From Desulfurobacterium sp. (GTDB lineage Bacteria > Aquificota > Aquificia > Desulfurobacteriales > Desulfurobacteriaceae), in assembly GCA_026988135.1 (NCBI GenBank), contig JALSLT010000105.1:1-32301 (forward strand): DNA of 32,301 nucleotides, read 5' to 3'. Of the stretch, positions 19,473-28,584 are shown in pieces. Positions within the stretch are counted from its first letter, which is position 1; each line of letters opens with the position of its first letter. Made by a program: the position numbers and the translations under genes. The notes under the pieces are model-generated. The model was not told the DNA's origin. It did no database searches and worked only from the letters and a program-made list of their open reading frames with translations.

Positions 19473-20486
19473 ATGGAATACAATGTTGCTGTTGTCGGCG
19501 CAACAGGTGCTGTCGGAAAAGAGATGATAAAAATCCTTGAAGAAAGGAATTTTCCTGTCAAAAATCTTAAACTTCTTGCATCTGCCCGGTCTGCAGGAAA
19601 AAAACTTAAGTTTAAAGGAGAAGAAGTTACTGTTGAAGAGCTAAAACCTGAATCCTTTGAAGATGTTGATATAGCACTTTTCTCTGCCGGAGGAGACAGA
19701 AGTAAACAGTTTGCACCGGAAGCCGTAAAAAGAGGTGCCGTCGTAATAGATAACAGCTCAGCCTTTAGAATGGATAAAAAGGTTCCCCTGGTTGTCCCGG
19801 AAGTAAATCCTGAAGATGTTAAATGGCACAAAGGGATAATAGCAAATCCCAATTGCTCAACAATCCAAATGGTTGTAGCTCTAAAGCCTTTATACAATAT
19901 ATCGAAAATCAAAAGAATAGTAGTTTCAACATACCAAGCTGTTTCAGGAGCCGGAACCGAAGCAATAGAAGAGCTAAGCAAACAGGCAAAAGCTATTCTC
20001 AATGGAAAAGAACCCCCTGTTCCGAACAAAATACCTAAGCAGATAGCTTTTAACTGCGTTCCTCAGATAGATATTTTTTTTGATGACGGCTACACAAAAG
20101 AGGAACATAAAATGGTAAACGAAACAAAGAAAATTATGCATGACGACAAAATAAAAGTTTCGGCCACATGTGTAAGAGTTCCGGTATCTATAGGTCATTC
20201 CGAAAGTGTAAATCTCGAGTTTGAAAAGCCAGTATCGGTAACTATAGCTATAAACACTCTCAAAAACGCTCCTGGAGTAACTGTAATAGACGACTTTAAA
20301 AATGGCATCTATCCGACCCCTGTAGATGTAGCCGGAAAAGACGATGTTTTAGTCGGAAGAATTCGGAAAGATGATACAATAGAGAATGGCTTAAACCTCT
20401 GGATTGTAGGAGACAATTTAAGAAAAGGAGCAGCCTTGAACACAGTACAAATAGCAGAAGTTCTTATAGAAAAAAATCTTATTTAG
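19473..20486 (+). CDS. asd: Aspartate-semialdehyde dehydrogenase
   Basis: VAVVGATGAVGKEMIKILEERNFPV, IANPNCSTIQMVVALKPL, TYQAVSGAG. Confidence 0.96.
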   Translation: MEYNVAVVGATGAVGKEMIKILEERNFPVKNLKLLASARSAGKKLKFKGEEVTVEELKPESFEDVDIALFSAGGDRSKQFAPEAVKRGAVVIDNSSAFRMDKKVPLVVPEVNPEDVKWHKGIIANPNCSTIQMVVALKPLYNISKIKRIVVSTYQAVSGAGTEAIEELSKQAKAILNGKEPPVPNKIPKQIAFNCVPQIDIFFDDGYTKEEHKMVNETKKIMHDDKIKVSATCVRVPVSIGHSESVNLEFEKPVSVTIAINTLKNAPGVTVIDDFKNGIYPTPVDVAGKDDVLVGRIRKDDTIENGLNLWIVGDNLRKGAALNTVQIAEVLIEKNLI

Positions 20487-20495
20487 GGAAAATAG

Positions 20496-20852
20496 ATGGA
20501 AGAGATACTTAGGAAAGTAGCCGAGGAAAGTGAGGAAATACTGGCTCTTGCCATTGTTGACGAAGAGGGATTGATAATCTCTAAACATGCAAAATCAAAT
20601 ATAAGCTTTGATATCGAAGAGATGGCAAGCCTTATTATCACACCAGCAATGAGACTATCCGAAGCATTTTCCGATGTCAACCGTGAAGAGCAGCTGGAAG
20701 AGATGATTACATTTTTAACGAACAATGTGGTTGCACTTTATAAACTTGCTTATGGAACATATCTCGTAGCAGCTTTAAAGAACACACCCCTTTATGGAAA
20801 AGTAAGATTTACAATAAAGAAAAACCTTGTAACGCTCAAAGAAACCCTTTAA
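20496..20852 (+). CDS. Roadblock/LC7 domain protein
   Basis: ALAIVDEEGLIISKHAKSNISFDIEEMASLIITPAMRLSEAF... typical roadblock/MglB-like pattern. Confidence 0.7.
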   Translation: MEEILRKVAEESEEILALAIVDEEGLIISKHAKSNISFDIEEMASLIITPAMRLSEAFSDVNREEQLEEMITFLTNNVVALYKLAYGTYLVAALKNTPLYGKVRFTIKKNLVTLKETL

Positions 20853-20868
20853 ATTTAAGGAGGGGGAA

Positions 20869-21558
20869 ATGGCAAAGCTGAGATATCTCGGGCATGCGGC
20901 TTTTTACGTTGAAGGAGCAGGGTTAAAAGCCCTTATAGACCCTTTTCTTTCTCAAAACCCTTGGAACATAGCTCAACCGGAAGAATTTACTGACCTTAAT
21001 TACATTTTCATAACCCACGGCCACGGAGATCACCTCGGGGATGCCGTAGAAATAGCCAAAAGAACCGGTGCAACTATTATTTCCATATTTGAAGTTGCCA
21101 ACTACTGTAATAGAAAAGGAGCAAATATCCATCCTATGCACATCGGCGGAACTTTCGACTTCCCGTTCGGAAGAGTAAAACTAACCCCTGCTGCTCACGG
21201 AAGTGCAATAGTCGAAGGGAATGAGCTGTTGTACGGAGGAAATCCGTGCGGCATTATAATAGAAAATGAGGGAAAAAATCTCTATCACGCCGGCGATACG
21301 GGACTTATTTCGGATATGGAACTTTTAGGGAAATATGAAAAGATAGATATAGCTTTGCTACCGATTGGCGGAAATTTCACAATGGACCCTCAAGATGCGG
21401 CTATAGCTGCATCCATGATAAATCCAAAACTGGCAATCCCGATGCACTATAAAACATGGCCGATAATTGACAAAGAACCTGAGGAATTTAAAAAACTTAC
21501 CGAAAGGAAAGGAATAGATGTACAAATTATAAAACCCGGTAAGGAGATTACCTTTTAA
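20869..21558 (+). CDS. Metallo-beta-lactamase fold metal-dependent hydrolase (UPF0173-like)
   Basis: LRYLGHAAFYVEG...FITHGHGDHLGDAVEIAK...NLYHAGDTGL...IPMHYKTWP. Confidence 0.92.
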   Translation: MAKLRYLGHAAFYVEGAGLKALIDPFLSQNPWNIAQPEEFTDLNYIFITHGHGDHLGDAVEIAKRTGATIISIFEVANYCNRKGANIHPMHIGGTFDFPFGRVKLTPAAHGSAIVEGNELLYGGNPCGIIIENEGKNLYHAGDTGLISDMELLGKYEKIDIALLPIGGNFTMDPQDAAIAASMINPKLAIPMHYKTWPIIDKEPEEFKKLTERKGIDVQIIKPGKEITF

Positions 21559-22310
21559 TGAAAAAAATAGGAATTGCCCTCTCAGGCGGATTTTTAAGGG
21601 GTATCGCCCATGCAGGATTTCTCAAAGGTCTTGAACAAAAAGGGATATGCCCTGCAGCGATATCCGGTGCAAGTGCAGGTGCCATAATAGGTACTTTATA
21701 CGCTTACGGATTTAATCCTGAAAAAATTGCAGAAATTGGGAAAGAGCTAAACTGGAGAAAACTGGCAATCCCATCCTTTAAGGGAGGTCTTTTTAAATTA
21801 TCAAAATTAAAAACAAAATTGGAAGAGTTCATAGGTGATGTTGACTTAAAAGAACTCAAAATCCCTTTTGCTCTTACGGTAGTTGACCTAAAAACCTTAA
21901 AAACAAAATTCGTAACAGAGGGAAGGGCGTCTAATTGGATTGTAGCTTCCTGCTCTATCCCACCACTTTTTGCCCCGTGGAAAATAGACGGCAACTACTA
22001 TATTGACGGTGGCATAAGAAACGCAATGCCGGCTGAATTCCCAAAAATTATAGGTTGCGACATAGTAATAGGCTCAAGTGTACATTTTGTAAATAAAGAC
22101 TATGACCCGGAATCTTTAACGGATGTAGCTTTAAGAAGCGCCATGGCGCAGGCCCTTGAAAACCAGCTTTACAGAGCATCTTTTTGCGATATGGTTATAA
22201 ACCATAATCTTCCCGGTTCCGCTTTCAACTTTAATAATGTAGAAAACTTTTTTGAAACAGGATATAAAAACGGGCTAAAAACCGCCGAGGAGATTAAAAA
22301 GTGGCTTTAA
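21558..22310 (+). CDS. Patatin-like phospholipase family protein (RssA-like)
   Basis: IGIALSGGFLRGIAHAGFLKGLEQKGICPAAISGASAGAIIG (GxSxG) and YIDGGIRNAMP (DGG). Confidence 0.92.
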   Translation: MKKIGIALSGGFLRGIAHAGFLKGLEQKGICPAAISGASAGAIIGTLYAYGFNPEKIAEIGKELNWRKLAIPSFKGGLFKLSKLKTKLEEFIGDVDLKELKIPFALTVVDLKTLKTKFVTEGRASNWIVASCSIPPLFAPWKIDGNYYIDGGIRNAMPAEFPKIIGCDIVIGSSVHFVNKDYDPESLTDVALRSAMAQALENQLYRASFCDMVINHNLPGSAFNFNNVENFFETGYKNGLKTAEEIKKWL

Positions 22311-22582
22311 AAGCAGTCCGAGTTTTTGTTTCCGGAACAGTTCAGAGTGTAGGTTTTAGAGCTTTTGCAAGGAACAAAGTTCATAAACTCGGTTTGAAAG
22401 GATTTGTCAGAAATTTACCGGACGGAAGAGTTGGGGTTGTTGCAGAAGGAAAAGAGGAAGAACTTAAAAAATTTCTTTCGTATCTTAGACAAGGGTCTTC
22501 ACTATCAAAAGTTAAAGATGTAGAATACTTCTATTCCAACCACAGAGGCATTTATGAAAATTTTAAAATATCTTACTATTAA
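22301..22582 (+). CDS. acyP: Acylphosphatase
   Basis: VRVFVSGTVQSVGFRAFARNKVHKLGLKGFVRNLPDGRVGVVAEG. Confidence 0.95.
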   Translation: MALKAVRVFVSGTVQSVGFRAFARNKVHKLGLKGFVRNLPDGRVGVVAEGKEEELKKFLSYLRQGSSLSKVKDVEYFYSNHRGIYENFKISYY

Positions 22583-23570
22583 CATAATATTGTTTTTAAT
22601 ATCCTCTACAATTACTTTTGCAAACATAACTTATAAAGTTAGAAGAGGGGACTCTCTAAGAAAAATAGCCAGAGAATTTAACACTACAACCGCGGATATT
22701 ATCCTGACCAATAACCTTAAACATCCCTACAGAATATATGTCGGTCAAAAATTGACTGTCCCGATTAGCAGAAAAATTTATCGAGTTAAACGGGGAGACA
22801 ATCTTGAGAAAATAGCTAAAAAATTCGGGGTCTCTACTAAATCTATTATCAGAACTAATCGGTTAAGAAAACCTTATAGAATATATGTCGGTCAAAAATT
22901 GAAAATCCCCGTGAAACAAACCACCTCAAAAACAAAAAAACAGCTTCAGCTTCAGGAAAATCAAGAAAGGACAAAGACCTCAAAATATTCAATGATTAGA
23001 AAAGTGCCCATATACAAACATTACCGAGTAAGAGCCGGTGATTCTATAGGGAAAATAGCTAAAAAATTCGGGGTCTCTACTAAATCTATTATCAGAACTA
23101 ATCGGTTAAGAAAACCTTATAGAATATATGTCGGTCAAAAATTGAAAATCCTTATCGGATATAAAGACCGCCTTGCTTTAAACAGACCCATAGAGTTCAT
23201 AATGCCTCTTGACGGCCAAATAGACACAACAATAAGAACAAAAGGATATAAGGGGATATTTATAACGGCTCCTCCCGACGAAACAGTAAGGGCATCGGAG
23301 GTCGGTATAGTTAAATTTGCCGGAAAAGATGAGAGAATGCTTAAAAAGTATGGCAATGTCATCATACTTCAACATCCTCAAGGATATACCACCATTTACG
23401 CATCTCTTGACGAAATTAAAGTAAAGCCTGGCCAAGCTGTTCATAGAGGAGAAGTTATCGGCACATCCGGTACATCCGGTGATTGGAGGAGAAGCGGTTT
23501 ATATTTTGAAATAAGCAGAATCCATAACGGAAAAGCTTACCCCCTAAACCCTCTTGAGGTTTTAAGATGA
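22554..23570 (+). CDS. Secreted LysM (x3) protein with degenerate LytM/M23 domain
   Basis: Signal peptide; three LysM modules (YKVRRGDSLRKIA, YRVKRGDNLEKIA, YRVRAGDSIGKIA); C-terminal M23-like fold sequence lacking canonical metal ligands. Confidence 0.88.
   Translation: MKILKYLTINIILFLISSTITFANITYKVRRGDSLRKIAREFNTTTADIILTNNLKHPYRIYVGQKLTVPISRKIYRVKRGDNLEKIAKKFGVSTKSIIRTNRLRKPYRIYVGQKLKIPVKQTTSKTKKQLQLQENQERTKTSKYSMIRKVPIYKHYRVRAGDSIGKIAKKFGVSTKSIIRTNRLRKPYRIYVGQKLKILIGYKDRLALNRPIEFIMPLDGQIDTTIRTKGYKGIFITAPPDETVRASEVGIVKFAGKDERMLKKYGNVIILQHPQGYTTIYASLDEIKVKPGQAVHRGEVIGTSGTSGDWRRSGLYFEISRIHNGKAYPLNPLEVLR
22808..22908 (+). repeat. 101-bp perfect direct repeat, copy 1 (LysM-coding)
   Basis: Identical to 23051-23151 by direct reading; offset 243 bp (81 codons). 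Confidence 0.95.
23051..23151 (+). repeat. 101-bp perfect direct repeat, copy 2 (LysM-coding)
   Basis: Identical to 22808-22908. Confidence 0.95.
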
Positions 23571-23902
23571 TATTAAAAGCAGTTAAATATATTTTTGTCT
23601 TTCTAAGTTTTATCCTTATATCAGCTCACTTCTTAAGGGCCGGAATCCCGGCTCTTTCATTTCTGTTTATATCCCTACCTATATTTCTTTTTATAAGACA
23701 CCCAGCATCAATATTTATCATAAGAATCGGCCTTTTGGTAGGCGTAGCCATTTATATCGAAACCGCCTACAGAATAATTACCGCAAGAATTAAACTTGGA
23801 TTGACTTACGAAAAAGCAGCCATAATAATGGCTGGAGTAGTAGGATTTCTCCTGTTAACCGTCGTATTAACATTTAAAAAAGAAAAACAAAATCAGCTAT
23901 AA
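23567..23902 (+). CDS. Small multi-pass membrane protein, unknown function
   Basis: 111 aa, about four hydrophobic segments; ATGA overlap with upstream gene. Confidence 0.7.
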   Translation: MILKAVKYIFVFLSFILISAHFLRAGIPALSFLFISLPIFLFIRHPASIFIIRIGLLVGVAIYIETAYRIITARIKLGLTYEKAAIIMAGVVGFLLLTVVLTFKKEKQNQL

Positions 23903-25541
23903 ACCTATTAGCTCCAAAACTCCCATCCAAAATACGCTCAAACTTAAAATCAATATTCAAATGTTTGTTAATAAAAAAACTCTGGCTAACAGACAACTTC
24001 CACATAGGAGAATTATTTAAACCTAAAAGAATAATATCTCTTTTCAAGAAAAATACCATTTTGCCGTTTTTAAAAGGATAAAAAACGGCCCCCGAAGAAG
24101 GACCAAACAGAAGAGAAAATCCTTTTCCTCCTATACCTATCTCCTGATTAACTAAAACATAGACCAAAACTCCGTCAAAGGGTTTAATAGAAACACCTGC
24201 ACCTCCGGCAAGAGTAAAAGATAAAAAACTTGAAAAATCATCATTAAAATAGCGCTTTAAGCCTATAAAAGCGGTCTTGGAAAACCTGGGAATTGAAACA
24301 GAAAATTCTTTTAAAGAGCTCATCTCATACAACCCGAACTTATAAACTCTTAGATTCCAAGGAGAAAGACCAATCTCAATCTCTCCGAACTTTACACTTT
24401 CCTCCCCCGGACTATACCTATTATCATCAAAAATTTCATTGGACACCGGAAAGAAACGCAAGTACAAAAAGTTTTTATTATCAAAATCTCTAACTAAGCC
24501 CATTGAAAAATGATTCTCGAAAGGAGCATATATCAGAGAACGTTTTGGAGAAAACTCTTTAAGTTTCATGCTACAATCGTCATCTTTCACATTTTTTTGT
24601 CTTAAGTCATAACAATAATAAAGCTCCGATAAAACTCTACTCCTATCTTTTTGCCGTAAACTCTCCATTACACTTTCCGCATCCTGAAAAAACTCTTCAT
24701 CAGATAAAACACCTTTATCCGCAATTGACTTAACAACTTTCAGGGGTGTAACAATAAGCGGTTTTTCGTCTAAAAGAGAAGGAGAAACAAGGGAAAGAAT
24801 ATAATAAACAACTGTCGCACAGTTGTAAGAAATGTAATTATAAGTTAATTTCGCATTTTTTAACTCATAAACATGATAAAGCAACAGGTTTTTTTGATAT
24901 TCGGACAAGTTCAACCTGTATCTCCAGACACTTCTTCCTTTATACCAGAGATAACTTTCAAGCTGAGAATTAAAAGATTCAAGAAAAAATCCCGCATCTA
25001 TTCCTGCAACTAAACTTTCCCAACCAAGCCTTAAAGGATTTGAAGAATCTACAAGGGCAAGAAAAGAAATTGCATAATCTCCTTTTCCCTTTGCTTCGAT
25101 AAAAAGATGACCCATCATAGATGTAGGTTTTGTAACATCTTTTGAAACATAACCAAGATAAACGGTATCCCCTTGAAAAAGAAAAAGATAATTGGTGAAT
25201 CCGGAACATTTCTCCAAACCCACATCAACATCAACCCCTGTCTCTTTGGATATAAACAACCATCTCCCAGGAAATCTACAAACAGCAGGAGAAGCTGAAT
25301 TCGCCGACGCAAGTATAAGAGTTATCGTTTTTTTTAGTTCATTTTGAAGTGAAAAATTCCCTGAAGAAAGGATAAAACTTTTATCTTTTATATACGAATC
25401 TTCCCCGTTATAGTGTAAAAGAGCCTTCCATTCAGGCTTTTGATAAATTTTTTTATTAAAAGCTTTTACAAGAACACCGGTACCGGCAAAAGCGGTTAAA
25501 GGAAGAATAAAAGAAAATAAGAAACTAAAAAGAAATCTCAT
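23874..25541 (-). CDS. DUF4105 (Lnb N-terminal periplasmic domain-like) protein with C-terminal beta-barrel-like region
   Basis: Signal peptide; MMGHLFIEAKGKGDYAISF... and YNYISYNCATVVYYIL (NC-T motif); C-terminal half rich in alternating aromatic strands ending in Phe. Confidence 0.75.
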   Translation of the reverse strand: MRFLFSFLFSFILPLTAFAGTGVLVKAFNKKIYQKPEWKALLHYNGEDSYIKDKSFILSSGNFSLQNELKKTITLILASANSASPAVCRFPGRWLFISKETGVDVDVGLEKCSGFTNYLFLFQGDTVYLGYVSKDVTKPTSMMGHLFIEAKGKGDYAISFLALVDSSNPLRLGWESLVAGIDAGFFLESFNSQLESYLWYKGRSVWRYRLNLSEYQKNLLLYHVYELKNAKLTYNYISYNCATVVYYILSLVSPSLLDEKPLIVTPLKVVKSIADKGVLSDEEFFQDAESVMESLRQKDRSRVLSELYYCYDLRQKNVKDDDCSMKLKEFSPKRSLIYAPFENHFSMGLVRDFDNKNFLYLRFFPVSNEIFDDNRYSPGEESVKFGEIEIGLSPWNLRVYKFGLYEMSSLKEFSVSIPRFSKTAFIGLKRYFNDDFSSFLSFTLAGGAGVSIKPFDGVLVYVLVNQEIGIGGKGFSLLFGPSSGAVFYPFKNGKMVFFLKRDIILLGLNNSPMWKLSVSQSFFINKHLNIDFKFERILDGSFGANRFIADFVFLF

Positions 25542-25861
25542 TTTCTCTTTTTAAAAAGGTTGGAAACTAAAACCCCAAAAGATATCCCGATTCCATCGGC
25601 AACAACATCTAAAAACTCACATGAACGCCCTGGAACAAAAAGTTGCGAAATCTCTATAAAAATTCCGTAGAGCAGTAATCCTAAAACAATATAAGAGGTT
25701 TTATAAACAAACCTACCGAGAACCGAAAGATATAAAAATCCTACAATATGGTTAAACTTATCATTAGTTTCGGGCATAGTCTGTGCCGGAGCAATGGATA
25801 AAAGATATATAAGAACAATGGAGAAAAAGAACAGGGATATCACGTAGTTTTTACACTTCAA
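25538..25861 (-). CDS. VanZ-like family protein
   Basis: DKFNHIVGFLYLSVLGRF...IEISQLFVPGRSCEFLDVVADGIGISFG. Confidence 0.85.
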   Translation of the reverse strand: MKCKNYVISLFFFSIVLIYLLSIAPAQTMPETNDKFNHIVGFLYLSVLGRFVYKTSYIVLGLLLYGIFIEISQLFVPGRSCEFLDVVADGIGISFGVLVSNLFKKRK

Positions 25862-27422
25862 TTTTATTTCTCCTATCCATAAGCTCCCTTGCGGTTTTCA
25901 AAGAGCCTTCTGAAATTTCTCCTGAAATCATAACAGCTATTTCTTCCTCTATTTCGGCTTTCTCAAGTGTTCTTACCACAATTTTTCCGTCTATCTGTTT
26001 TTCAACTTTAAACACGACATCCGCAAGGGCAACAACTACGGGAGAATGAGTAACGGCTATCACCTGACTATTCCGCGAAATTTTTAAAAGTTTTTCAGCT
26101 ACCTTTGAAAGCACTTTTCCCGACATACCTGCATCTATTTCATCAAAAACAAGCACTCCCGTTTCTTTACTGCTTTCAGATAAAATTGAAAGCAGTAACC
26201 TTGAAAGCTCCCCTCCTGATATAGCTTCTCCAATAGGTTGTAGGGGAAGTTTAGGATTACCCGAAAAAAGAAAAGCAATTTTATCCTTTCCCGTTGATGA
26301 AAAATCTCCTTTCTCAACAGAAATTTTAAACTTTGCATGTTTGAGCTCAAGCTCTTCAAGATGCTTTTCTATTCTTTTTTCAAGCTGCTTTGCTCCTTCT
26401 CTTCTTGATAAAGAAAGTCTTTCCGCAACTTTTTCAAGCTCTCTTCTAAAATTTTCAACTTCTTTCTCTGCCGTTTCAATTTCAAACTCTATATTTTCAA
26501 GCCCTTCAAATTCTTTCCTTATCTTTTCATAAAATTCTTTAACATCATCCCAGGTTGGACCATATTTCTCTTTCAACTTTTTTAATTGATATAACTGCTC
26601 CTCTATATCATCAATCGATTCCTCAACTTCAGGTATCCGAAGTATTTTCTCAACCTCAAAAACAAAATCTTCAAGCTGATAGTAAATTTCGGAAAGTCTA
26701 TTTGAAAGCTCCTCAATTTCTAAAGATTCTATTTCCTTTAGTACTCTTCCTATTTTATTGGAAGCAGCTTCTTCACTTTCATAAAGCTCAAGTTTCACTA
26801 CACTCTGTACCTGCTTTATCCTTTCAGCCTGAGAAAGAATTTTTGAAAGATTCAATAGCTCATCCTCTATCTCTTTTCCCCACTCCACACTCTCAAGTTC
26901 ATTTAACTGGAAACTTAAGATATCCATTTTCCTTTCTCTATCCGAAATTTGCCGTTTTAGCTCTTCAAATCTTGAAACGGATTGTCTAAACTCTCCGTAA
27001 ATCTTTTTATACTCTGAAAGCAACTTTTCATTTTCCGCAAACGTATCAACAATTTTAAGCTGAACAACGGGTTTGAGAAGCAAAATCGTTTCATGCTGGG
27101 ATTGAAATGTTATAAGAGGAGAAACTTTATTTTTGATGAAATCTTGAGGGACTCTCTTTCCGTTAAGAAAAAATCGGGAACGCCCCTTTTTTATCTCTCT
27201 TCTAACAATAAGTTCCTCTTCCTTGTCCGAAAATACAGCCTCAACAGCCGTACCATCCTCTTTTACGCCTTTTCCTCTATCTCCCTTAAGAAAACTTATC
27301 GTCCCAAGAAGAATAGACTTCCCCGCTCCCGTTTCACCGACAACTACATTAAGTCCATCATCAAACAGAAGCTCTGTAGTTTCTATTGCAGAAAAGCTGG
27401 TAATAGAGAGCTCTGAAAGCAT
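25851..27422 (-). CDS. recN: DNA repair protein RecN
   Basis: MLSELSITSFSAIETTELLFDDGLNVVVGETGAGKSILLGTI... GEAISGGELSRLLLSIL...VFDEIDAGMSG. Confidence 0.96.
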   Translation of the reverse strand: MLSELSITSFSAIETTELLFDDGLNVVVGETGAGKSILLGTISFLKGDRGKGVKEDGTAVEAVFSDKEEELIVRREIKKGRSRFFLNGKRVPQDFIKNKVSPLITFQSQHETILLLKPVVQLKIVDTFAENEKLLSEYKKIYGEFRQSVSRFEELKRQISDRERKMDILSFQLNELESVEWGKEIEDELLNLSKILSQAERIKQVQSVVKLELYESEEAASNKIGRVLKEIESLEIEELSNRLSEIYYQLEDFVFEVEKILRIPEVEESIDDIEEQLYQLKKLKEKYGPTWDDVKEFYEKIRKEFEGLENIEFEIETAEKEVENFRRELEKVAERLSLSRREGAKQLEKRIEKHLEELELKHAKFKISVEKGDFSSTGKDKIAFLFSGNPKLPLQPIGEAISGGELSRLLLSILSESSKETGVLVFDEIDAGMSGKVLSKVAEKLLKISRNSQVIAVTHSPVVVALADVVFKVEKQIDGKIVVRTLEKAEIEEEIAVMISGEISEGSLKTARELMDRRNKIEV

Positions 27423-28012
27423 CAGTCCAGAAACCTCTCAATCTGCTTCAAAACATCCGGCCTTCCCTCTTTTGTCTTTGCGGAAAATCTTATAATCGGA
27501 AAAATTCCGGGTAGCTCAAGTCCTTTTTTTATCCTCTTCTCAACAGTTGCTCTTTCAGACTGCTTTTTCAATTTATCAAACTTAGTAGCCACAACCGCAA
27601 AAGGGATACTATAAAAGACAAGCCAGTCCCGCATCATTTTATCTTTCTCGGTAGGACCAACTTTCGAATCAACAAGAAGGAATATACCTTTAAGCTTGTC
27701 TCTATCTTTTAGATAACTTTCTATAAGAGACCTCCACCTTCCCTGCTCTGACTTTGAAGTCTTCGCAAAACCATAACCGGGAAGGTCAACTATAAAAAAT
27801 TTCTCGTTAACAAAATAGAAATTCACGGAGCGAGTTTTCCCAGGTGACGAACTAACCTTCGCAAGCTTATAGTTTTTAACAATAGAGTTTAGAAGAGAAG
27901 ACTTGCCAACATTCGAACGACCCACAAAAGCAACTTCATTGTAAGGAGTATCGGGAAGTTCTTCCGGCTTAAAAATTGTCTTATAAAGTTCCGCCTTTTT
28001 TACTGATATCAT
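27422..28012 (-). CDS. engB: Ribosome biogenesis GTP-binding protein YihA/YsxC/EngB
   Basis: EVAFVGRSNVGKSSLLNSI...SSPGKTRSVNFYFVNEKFFIVDLPGYGFAK...ATKFDKL. Confidence 0.97.
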   Translation of the reverse strand: MISVKKAELYKTIFKPEELPDTPYNEVAFVGRSNVGKSSLLNSIVKNYKLAKVSSSPGKTRSVNFYFVNEKFFIVDLPGYGFAKTSKSEQGRWRSLIESYLKDRDKLKGIFLLVDSKVGPTEKDKMMRDWLVFYSIPFAVVATKFDKLKKQSERATVEKRIKKGLELPGIFPIIRFSAKTKEGRPDVLKQIERFLD

Positions 28013-28584
28013 CCCTGAAGTAACCGCTCTATAGCCGTTTTATATTTCATCTCATCACCTGGAGCAAAACCCACACCGTAGTAACAAACGTTACCTTCCT
28101 TGTCAAGAAAAAATGTTTGAGGGATTATATCGCTTCCTGTAAAAAACCCGGGATAGTTCATCCAAGTTTTTCCATCAACAACGACAACAGGATACTTTAT
28201 TCCTTTCTCTTTAACAAATCTTTTCAGTCTCGGCGGAGGGGCACCTTCATAATCCGTATTCATCCCTAAAACAACCATTTTTCCCTTATATTTTTCATAA
28301 AGTCTGTTAAGATACGGTATTTCTTTTAAACAAGTAGGGCAATATTCACCAAAAAATTGCAAAACAACCACCTTACCTTTTAAATCCGATAGAGAGACTT
28401 TTTTACCACCGGTAGTAGTAAGGGAAAAATTATATCCAGGAGAACACTCGGATTTGTTCTTCCCCAATGATTGCTCTGTTTTTACTTCCTTCTTGGAAAC
28501 TTCCGAAGTTTCCTCCGATTTTTTTCCACAACCTAAAACAGCAACCGCCAATACCATAGCGAGCAAAAGCAATCTTTTTCTCAT
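28009..28584 (-). CDS. TlpA/ResA-like thioredoxin-fold lipoprotein
   Basis: Lipobox VLGCGKK; FFGEYCPTCLKEIPYLNRLYEKYK (CPTC active site). Confidence 0.9.
   Translation of the reverse strand: MRKRLLLLAMVLAVAVLGCGKKSEETSEVSKKEVKTEQSLGKNKSECSPGYNFSLTTTGGKKVSLSDLKGKVVVLQFFGEYCPTCLKEIPYLNRLYEKYKGKMVVLGMNTDYEGAPPPRLKRFVKEKGIKYPVVVVDGKTWMNYPGFFTGSDIIPQTFFLDKEGNVCYYGVGFAPGDEMKYKTAIERLLQG

Noticed and set aside
19445-20029. 194-aa minus-strand ORF antisense to asd
   Set aside because: Shadow of asd; composition is typical of reverse-frame translation.
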